Shown piece after piece: positions 7,723 through 12,316 of a DNA stretch of 12,316 bases (the stretch's first letter is position 1; every line of letters starts with the position of its first letter). Location: assembly GCA_014879855.1 (NCBI GenBank), contig JACSRH010000102.1, positions 1 through 12,316 on the forward strand, read 5' to 3'. Under the pieces are notes generated by a model. It had not been told where the DNA came from, did no database searches, and saw nothing but the letters and a program-made list of their open reading frames with translations. The DNA comes from Caldilineaceae bacterium. GTDB taxonomy: Bacteria > Chloroflexota > Anaerolineae > Caldilineales > Caldilineaceae. A program made the translations under genes and the position numbers.

Positions 7723-9011
7723 CAAGCGAGGACGTGTTCGGGCCAGCGTTTGAAGCGCTCCCAGGCCATCTTTTCCAACTCCTCGCGGCGGTCGGGATGC
7801 GCGATATCGATCAGCGCACGCGCGCGCTGGCGCAAGTTTTTGCCGTAGAGATAGGCAATGCCGTACTCGGTTACCACGTAATGGACGTGGGCGCGCGTGG
7901 TGACGACGCCGGAGCCGAGGCGCAAATAGGGCGCAATGCGGGAGACGCCTTTGCTTGTCGCGGACGGCAGCGCGATGATCGGCTTGCCGCCTTCAGAGAG
8001 CGCGGCCCCGCGTACGAAGTCCATCTGCCCGCCGACGCCGGAATATTGGCGAATGCCCACTGAATCCGCGCCCACCTGCCCGGTCAAATCAACCTCGATG
8101 GCGCTGTTGATCGCGGTGACGCGCGGGTTGCGGCGAATGACCGCCGTGTCGTTGACATAAGCCACATCGAGGAGGACGACCTGTGGGTTGTCGTCGATGT
8201 AGTCGTACATGCGCCGCGTGCCCATTGCAAAGGCGCTGACGACCTTGCCTGGATGGATGCGCTTCTTTTCATTGTTGACGATGCCGCGCTCGATCAGGTC
8301 AATGGCGCCATCGGAGAACATTTCGGTGTGGATGCCCAGGTCGCGATGGTTGCGCAGAGCCGCAAGCACCGCGTTCGGAATGCCGCCGATCCCCATCTGG
8401 AGCGTGGCGCCATCTTCCACCAGTTCGGCAACATAGCGCCCGATGGCCGTTTCCACGGGGCCTGGCTCGCCGGGCGAAATTTCCGGCAGCGGGTCATCGA
8501 CGACGACGGCGCTGTCGATGTTGCTGATGTGAATGAGGCCATCGCCGTGTGTGCGCGGCATGTTCGGGTTGATCTGAGCGATCACATGGCGCGCGACCTG
8601 CACCGCGGCGCGCGCCACATCCACCGAGACGCCCAACGAGCAGAAACCGTGGCGGTCGGGTGGCGAGACCTGCACCAACGCCACGTCGAGCGGCATGATG
8701 CCTTTGCGGAACAGCCCCGGCACCTCACTCAGGAAGACGGGCACGTAATCGGCCAGACCTTCGTTGACCGCCTCACGCACATTGGCGGCCACAAAGAGGC
8801 AGTTGGTGCGAAAATTTTCTGCATATTCAATGGAGGCGTAAGGCGCCGGCCCTTCCGTATGCAGATGAACAATTTCGACATCGCGCAGTTCCGAGGCGCG
8901 CGCGGTCATGGCAAGGATCAACTGCACCGGGGTTGCCACCGCCCCGTGCACAAAAACCCGGTCATTAGATTTGATAACACGTACAGCTTCTTCAGCACTG
9001 GTGATTCGCAT
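7722..9011 (-). CDS. Acetyl-CoA hydrolase/transferase family protein (4-hydroxybutyrate CoA-transferase-like)
   Basis: 429-residue soluble enzyme of the acetyl-CoA hydrolase/transferase family, which moves CoA between carboxylic acids or hydrolyses acyl-CoA through a glutamyl-CoA thioester. Visible features include an N-terminal Rossmann-like half with VFVHGAVATP (19-28) and PPDRHGFCSLGVSVD (117-131), then LQMGIGGIPNAV (204-215), the catalytic-Glu motif GIHTEMFSDG with E230 as probable nucleophile, and SGVGGQMDFVRGA (324-336). The length matches 4-hydroxybutyrate CoA-transferases and the Cat2 group, but the acid used cannot be fixed: acetate, propionate, butyrate, succinate and 4-hydroxybutyrate are all possible. 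ATG 9011 has a weak GAGA Shine-Dalgarno about 7 bases upstream; a further GGAAGGG lies too far away. The TGA overlaps the next gene's ATG. The 235-base region upstream carries two dyads. Confidence 0.88.
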   Translation of the reverse strand: MRITSAEEAVRVIKSNDRVFVHGAVATPVQLILAMTARASELRDVEIVHLHTEGPAPYASIEYAENFRTNCLFVAANVREAVNEGLADYVPVFLSEVPGLFRKGIMPLDVALVQVSPPDRHGFCSLGVSVDVARAAVQVARHVIAQINPNMPRTHGDGLIHISNIDSAVVVDDPLPEISPGEPGPVETAIGRYVAELVEDGATLQMGIGGIPNAVLAALRNHRDLGIHTEMFSDGAIDLIERGIVNNEKKRIHPGKVVSAFAMGTRRMYDYIDDNPQVVLLDVAYVNDTAVIRRNPRVTAINSAIEVDLTGQVGADSVGIRQYSGVGGQMDFVRGAALSEGGKPIIALPSATSKGVSRIAPYLRLGSGVVTTRAHVHYVVTEYGIAYLYGKNLRQRARALIDIAHPDRREELEKMAWERFKRWPEHVLA

Positions 9012-9052
9012 AAGTAATTCTCGATTTTCCCTTCCGATTATCGCTTGATGTA

Positions 9053-9103
9053 GCGTGGGACGCCTGTCGCACTATTGCTTAGCGAGACCAGGCGCCAACA
9101 CGC
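9053..9103 (-). promoter_or_regulatory. Long imperfect stem-loop in the CoA-transferase leader
   Basis: Three paired blocks nest around an 11-base loop: GCGTG (9053-9057) with CACGC (9099-9103), CGCCTG (9061-9066) with CAGGCG (9089-9094), and TCGC (9067-9070) with GCGA (9082-9085). Small internal loops of 3-4 bases separate them. This totals about 15 base pairs ending 41 bases before the CoA-transferase ATG, so it would sit in the 5' untranslated RNA if transcription starts upstream. It matches no riboswitch class I recognise; it could equally be a DNA operator or a read-through attenuator after pgm. Confidence 0.4.
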
Positions 9104-9177
9104 CACATCGCACGATGCTTCCTTCTGTTTGTTATTTTGCGGCGCAGATTTCTGCACCGTCATTTCACTTTTCCGCT

Positions 9178-9218
9178 CTATTCTGCACATTGCCGGAAGC
9201 TGTGGTGTTGCAGAATAG
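9178..9218. promoter_or_regulatory. Perfect 10-bp inverted repeat downstream of pgm
   Basis: CTATTCTGCA (9178-9187) and TGCAGAATAG (9209-9218) are exact reverse complements, separated by 21 bases and starting 29 bases past the pgm stop. TTCTGCAC also occurs as an extra direct copy at 9150-9157, and ATTTCACT is repeated at 9162-9169 and 9232-9239. As RNA this could end or stabilise the pgm transcript, but no U-run follows. As DNA, repeated half-sites could be an operator for the CoA-transferase gene. I cannot decide between these. Confidence 0.4.
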
Positions 9219-9246
9219 CCGACGCTGGCCGATTTCACTCCATATC

Positions 9247-10881
9247 CTACAACGCGTCGCTGACGATCTGCTGCGCTTCCGCCTGGATCTGATGCAGATG
9301 GTCCTCGCTGATGAAGCTTTCGGCGTAAATCTTGTAAATGTCTTCTGTGCCCGAGGGTCGCGCCGCAAACCAGCCATTCTCGGTGACGACTTTCAAGCCC
9401 CCGATCGGCGCCTGGTTGTAGGGCGCACGTGTGAGGCGGGCGGTGATCGTTTCCCCTGCCAGGGTGGTCGCGCTGATTTTTTCCGGCGACAAGTCGGCGA
9501 GGATAGCCTTCTGCTCGCGCGTGGCCGGCGCATCGACGCGCGCGTAAAAGGCGCGCCCGAAGCGCGCTTCCAGCTCCTGATAATGCTCGCCCGGATCCTT
9601 GCCGGTGACCGCGGTGATCTCCGCCGCCAACAAGCTAAGCGTGAGGCCGTCTTTATCGGTCGTCCAGACTGTGCCGCGCCGGCGCAGGAACGAGGCGCCC
9701 GCACTTTCTTCGCCGCCAAAGCCAAAGTCACCGCTGAGCAAGCCATCGACAAAGAATTTGAAGCCCACGGGCACTTCGGCCAGCGTGCGGCCCAGGCTTT
9801 TCGCCACGCGGTCGATCATCGAGCTTGAGACGAGCGTCTTGCCAATGGCGGCGTTGGAATGCCAGCCGGGTCGATGCTGGAAGAGATAATTCACCGCCAC
9901 CGCCAGGTAATGATTGGGGTTGAGCAGACCGGCGCTGCGCGTGACAATGCCGTGGCGGTCTGCATCCGGGTCGTTGCCAAAGGCAATGTCGAAGCGATCC
10001 TTGAGGTCGATCAACCTGGCCATCGCATAAGGAGATGAACAGTCCATGCGGATTTTGCCGTCGTGATCGACGCTCATAAAGCGAAAGGTGGGGTCGATGG
10101 CGTCGTTGACCACCTGCAGGTCGATGCCATAGGTCTCGGCGATGGGCGCCCAATATTCGACGCTGGCGCCGCCCATCGGATCGACGCCGATCTTCAAGCC
10201 GGCATTGGTGATTGCATCGAAATCCAGCACGTCCTTTAGATCGTTCACATAGTCGGTCACAAAGTCATATTCGTGTGTATTGGGCGACACCTTGGCTGCA
10301 CACCAGTTCATCCGTTTGACCGAGCGCAGTCCTTCGCGCAGCAGTTCGTTGGCGCGGCGTTCGATCTGCTTGGTGATGGCCGTATCGGCCGGCCCGCCGC
10401 TGGGCGGATTGTACTTGAAGCCGCCGTCATCGGGTGGATTGTGCGATGGCGTGATGACGATGCCGTCCGCCAGATGCGCGTGACGACCGCGATTATAGGT
10501 CAAAATGGCGTGCGAAATAACGGGCGTCGGCGTGTAGCCCATACCAGCCTGGATGACAAGCTCAATGTCGTTGGCGGCCAGAACTTCCACGGCGGTGACC
10601 ATCGCCGGCTCGGACAGCGCGTGCGTGTCCATGCCCAGGAAGAGCGGTCCATCGATGCCTTCTTGGCGCCGGTAATCGCAGATCGCCTGGCTGATGGCGA
10701 GGATGTGCTGCTCGTTGAAGGAGTTGCGCAGCGACGACCCGCGATGGCCTGATGTGCCAAACGCCACTTGATGCGCCGGATTTTCGACATCGGGAAGATG
10801 CGTGTAATACGCTGAAACCAGGCGTGGAATATTCTCTAGCAATGCACGCGGCGCTGGTTTGCCGGCCAGTTGGCTCACCAT
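9247..10881 (-). CDS. pgm: Phosphoglucomutase (alpha-D-glucose phosphate-specific)
   Basis: 544-residue cytoplasmic alpha-D-phosphohexomutase that interconverts glucose-1-phosphate and glucose-6-phosphate through a phosphoserine, linking glycolysis to UDP-glucose, glycogen and surface glycan synthesis. All four active-site elements are present: the phosphoserine loop TPSHNPPDDGG with Ser146, the metal-binding loop DPDADRHG with D304, D306 and D308, the sugar-binding loop GGEESAGASF (389-398), and the phosphate-binding loop RPSGTEDIYK (508-517). The N-terminal FGTSGHRGSS (41-50) is typical. The length matches the E. coli Pgm type (about 546). Start ATG 10881 is well supported by AAGGAG seven bases upstream. 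It is probably a single-gene transcript, with more than 220 bases on both sides. It may supply hexose phosphate for the nearby glycosyltransferases, but only proximity suggests that. Confidence 0.97.
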   Translation of the reverse strand: MVSQLAGKPAPRALLENIPRLVSAYYTHLPDVENPAHQVAFGTSGHRGSSLRNSFNEQHILAISQAICDYRRQEGIDGPLFLGMDTHALSEPAMVTAVEVLAANDIELVIQAGMGYTPTPVISHAILTYNRGRHAHLADGIVITPSHNPPDDGGFKYNPPSGGPADTAITKQIERRANELLREGLRSVKRMNWCAAKVSPNTHEYDFVTDYVNDLKDVLDFDAITNAGLKIGVDPMGGASVEYWAPIAETYGIDLQVVNDAIDPTFRFMSVDHDGKIRMDCSSPYAMARLIDLKDRFDIAFGNDPDADRHGIVTRSAGLLNPNHYLAVAVNYLFQHRPGWHSNAAIGKTLVSSSMIDRVAKSLGRTLAEVPVGFKFFVDGLLSGDFGFGGEESAGASFLRRRGTVWTTDKDGLTLSLLAAEITAVTGKDPGEHYQELEARFGRAFYARVDAPATREQKAILADLSPEKISATTLAGETITARLTRAPYNQAPIGGLKVVTENGWFAARPSGTEDIYKIYAESFISEDHLHQIQAEAQQIVSDAL

Positions 10882-10888
10882 GATCTTT

Positions 10889-10918
10889 CTCCTTCACTAT
10901 TTCTCACTAAATATAATA
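10889..10918 (-). promoter_or_regulatory. pgm ribosome binding site and candidate -10 box
   Basis: AAGGAG (10894-10889) lies 7 bases before the pgm ATG, the strongest Shine-Dalgarno in the window, and settles that start. Upstream, TATTAT (10918-10913) in an AT-rich patch fits a sigma-70-type -10 element. The hexamer about 17 bases further up (CGTGCA) is a poor -35, so the promoter may rely on an activator. Confidence 0.5.
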
Positions 10919-10960
10919 CGGAGGGTAAAGACGATTGCACGTGACACGTGTCCTCTTTTA

Positions 10961-10976
10961 TGTGGCGTGTGTCACA
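10961..10976 (-). promoter_or_regulatory. CRP/FNR-like dyad upstream of pgm
   Basis: On the minus strand TGTGA-CACACG-CCACA matches the CRP pattern TGTGA-N6-TCACA at nine of ten half-site positions, with A and T flanks extending the symmetry. Its centre (about 10968.5) is about 62 bases upstream of the start predicted from the -10 box, the usual class I activator position. A separate perfect palindrome, GACACGTGTC (10943-10952), lies closer to the promoter. Binding by a CRP-family protein is inference. Confidence 0.35.
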
Positions 10977-11040
10977 TGGTATTGGTTCTTGGATGGGGCC
11001 CATGTCAGGACTTGCACCTTGCTGAGGCGCCCACGCGCCG

Positions 11041-11090
11041 TGAAAACGCCCTTCTCCGCCAGCCTCCGCCTCTCTGCGGCAACGCTGCTC
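11041..11090. repeat. Possible decayed CTCTGCG-type repeat
   Basis: Between the methyltransferase stop and pgm. On the minus strand it reads CGCAGAGAGGCGGAGG followed by GGCGGAGAAGG, resembling the GACGCGGAGGCGCGGAGA array of the right window-end element. It is short and without the hairpin or spacer, so it may be a remnant or only compositional likeness. Confidence 0.25.
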
Positions 11091-11109
11091 TGCATCAGGA
11101 CGCTGCGGT

Positions 11110-11973
11110 TTAGCCGGCGCCCTTTGGCGCGCGCCCGACCAGATACCGATGATGCGCCCAAATTGCCTTGATCTGCCACGGCAGCGGCGCGTGATCGAGC
11201 CAGGCGTACTGCATGACTCGTGTACGCAAGTCCGGCTCTTGTCCCAAGTAATAGGCCATGGTGCTCCAGCGCCAGCCCTCACCGGTAAACTGCTCCTCCA
11301 GCGCCTGGCTGCGGATGCCTAAACGCTTGAGCACCTCATTGGCGGGCATCACTGTGTCGGGCCACGGCGGCGTGTCGAGCACGCCTTCCTCGATAATTTC
11401 CACTCCCGCGGCTTCCAATATGCGGCGAATCCGGCCAATGTCGGTCCAGGCTTCATCGTGGGTGGCGAAAAAATCGCGGTCAATGACCAGTTTGCGCATC
11501 CAGTAGCCCACCTGGATATTGTTGGGCATGGCGACAAAGATCAGATGGCGGCTGGTGCGCACCAGCTCGCGCAGCAGACCGGCCGGGTCGGCGATGTACC
11601 AGAGACCCGCCCACTGCCAGGTCAGGTCAAAGCTGCGGTTGGGGAAGGGCAGCCGTCCCCACGCGTCGGGGGCGATGCAGACCAGGTCTGCCGGTAAGCG
11701 CAAATCTTCCGCCCAGATGCGCTGCACACCGGCAATCCGTTCCGGCGTGTCATCCACCATCGTCACCTGCACGCCGGCGCGCGCCAGCGCGACATCGTTG
11801 ATGCCGCTGACGCCGGCCATGCCGTAGAGCGGCGCTTCCAGCACCGAGCGAACCGCGTAGGTCTGGCGCAGTCGCTCAAGAAAGTCGTTAAGGACGAAGC
11901 GCTCGTAGACAAGCCCCAATCCTTCGTTGTAGTCGGTCAAGTATTTACGCCAGGTGTTCGTCGTCATAAGCAT
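11110..11973 (-). CDS. Class I SAM-dependent methyltransferase-like protein
   Basis: 287-residue soluble protein, probably an S-adenosylmethionine-dependent methyltransferase; substrate unknown. From ATG 11973, a helical start (8-40) leads to strand 1 and a motif-I-like loop VLEAPLYGMAGVSGI (44-58). That loop is divergent, lacking the usual E/D-x-G-x-G-x-G spacing. Then come motif II VTMVDDTPE (70-78), with Asp as the likely ribose-binding acid, LRLPADLVCIAPDAW (91-105), and LPFPNRSFDLTWQWAGLWY (108-126), the typical strand-4 region with a hydrophobic post-motif. The C-terminal half is unassigned. Start: the frame can extend to ATG 12030, but that codon lies at the edge of a palindromic repeat, so ATG 11973 or 11967 is preferred; neither has a strong Shine-Dalgarno. 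It stands alone, 228 bases before pgm. Loss of methyltransferase activity is possible given the odd motif I. Confidence 0.7.
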   Translation of the reverse strand: MLMTTNTWRKYLTDYNEGLGLVYERFVLNDFLERLRQTYAVRSVLEAPLYGMAGVSGINDVALARAGVQVTMVDDTPERIAGVQRIWAEDLRLPADLVCIAPDAWGRLPFPNRSFDLTWQWAGLWYIADPAGLLRELVRTSRHLIFVAMPNNIQVGYWMRKLVIDRDFFATHDEAWTDIGRIRRILEAAGVEIIEEGVLDTPPWPDTVMPANEVLKRLGIRSQALEEQFTGEGWRWSTMAYYLGQEPDLRTRVMQYAWLDHAPLPWQIKAIWAHHRYLVGRAPKGAG

Positions 11974-12034
11974 CGTCGCACTGATTATTATCTGGTGCCA
12001 CCCAAAAGCTTCTGCGCAGCTATTGGTCATTCGT

Positions 12035-12095
12035 AGGTCGGGCTGGTAGCCCGATATGTTGCATCAACGAGCTGCGTCACGCTACCAGCGTGACC
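12035..12095. repeat. REP/BIME-like cluster of three hairpins
   Basis: Three small stem-loops follow in a row: TCGGGCT/AGCCCGA (12038-12044, 12048-12054, loop GGT), GTTG/CAAC (12058-12061, 12065-12068, loop CAT), and GTCACGCT/AGCGTGAC (12076-12083, 12087-12094, loop ACC). The outer two loops are complementary. The whole unit is a larger inverted repeat: the outer arms, AGGTCGGGCTGGTAGC and the reverse complement of the other end, agree at 14 of 16 positions. Such paired palindromes are typical of dispersed REP/BIME elements. Confidence 0.65.
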
Positions 12096-12128
12096 TGCGC
12101 GAGAGACCCTGCTCACAACAAGGATCCA

Positions 12129-12279
12129 CTAAGAAACTGACTTGAAAATAGTTTCTTAACGCAAAGGCGCAAAGAAGCAGAGCCGCAAAGGCGTTTTCAT
12201 GTTCGATTGTGCCCCGCAAGGGCATGGACACTGTTTGAAAGGCCCTTTTTTTGACGCGGAGGCGCGGAGACGCAGAGAG
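12129..12279 (+). repeat. Right copy of the interspersed hairpin plus CGCAAAGG-array element
   Basis: Inverted partner of 1-152. It opens with a perfect 9-base-pair hairpin, TAAGAAACT (12130-12138) and AGTTTCTTA (12150-12158), with loop GACTTGAAAAT. CGCAAAGGCGCAAAG units follow, then a spacer with TGTTCGATTG, a small TGCCC/GGGCA dyad and TGTTTGAAA, and a GACGCGGAGGCGCGGAGA array. The likeness to the left copy is strongest over the first 60 bases. No coding potential is seen, and the final bases to the window end (12280-12316) show nothing recognisable. Confidence 0.8.
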
Positions 12280-12316
12280 TGCTTGCCGATAGTTGCCTGT
12301 TGTTCCTCTGCGAGCC

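Noticed and set aside
8253..9017. Plus-strand open frame of 254 codons
   Set aside because: It is antisense to the CoA-transferase gene, whose family motifs are continuous on the other strand.
9178..9218. Rho-independent terminator of pgm
   Set aside because: The stem is perfect but the loop is long (21 bases) and no U-run follows it in the direction of pgm transcription.
9038..9238. Small minus-strand ORF between pgm and the CoA-transferase
   Set aside because: It overlaps two dyads, has no Shine-Dalgarno and no recognisable family.
12129..12279. CRISPR array at the window end
   Set aside because: The repeated units are short (8-11 bases), contiguous and imperfect, with no unique spacers of CRISPR length and no cas gene.
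1..12316. Composite transposon or integrative element
   Set aside because: The bracketing repeats carry no transposase, and no integrase, tRNA attachment site or target duplication is visible. They look like dispersed intergenic repeats.

Overview
This looks like a stretch of GC-rich bacterial chromosome. The best guess is Chloroflexota (Anaerolineae/Caldilinea-like), inferred from three traits: GT-C membrane glycosyltransferases carrying a C-terminal beta-rich domain, a lipoprotein with an 'RGFGKLW'-type domain, and intergenic 'CGCAAAGG / CTCTGCG' repeats. No rRNA, tRNA, CRISPR array, transposase, integrase or phage gene is visible. All eight intact genes lie on the minus strand, so transcription runs from high to low coordinates. 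The only plus-strand coding trace is a broken antitoxin-like gene at 6842-7007.

In transcription order: an outlying class I SAM methyltransferase (11973-11110); phosphoglucomutase pgm (10881-9247), with a clear ribosome binding site, a possible -10 box and a CRP-like dyad upstream; a two-gene unit of acyl-CoA hydrolase/CoA-transferase (9011-7722) and a GNAT acyltransferase (7722-7078) joined by a TGATG overlap; a three-gene membrane unit of a flippase-like LPG-synthase-type membrane protein (6821-5730), a GT-C glycosyltransferase (5733-3481) and a second GT-C glycosyltransferase (3476-1128), joined by a 4-base overlap and a 4-base gap; and a small lipoprotein (953-210).

The membrane unit is the functional core. 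Two polyprenyl-phosphate-sugar-type glycosyltransferases with a flippase-like partner suggest extracytoplasmic glycosylation of a surface lipid, glycan or protein. Both transferases end in the same roughly 125-residue beta-rich module. Pgm, which interconverts glucose-1-phosphate and glucose-6-phosphate, could feed the same pathway, but that link is inferred from proximity only.

The window ends are notable. Positions 1-152 and about 12129-12279 are diverged copies of one element in inverted orientation. Each has a terminal hairpin and short CGCAAAGG-type arrays. They bracket about 12 kb with no mobility gene inside. Just inside the right copy (12035-12095) is a separate REP/BIME-like cluster of three small hairpins, two with complementary loops. 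Apart from these end repeats, no gene-free stretch exceeds about 260 bases.
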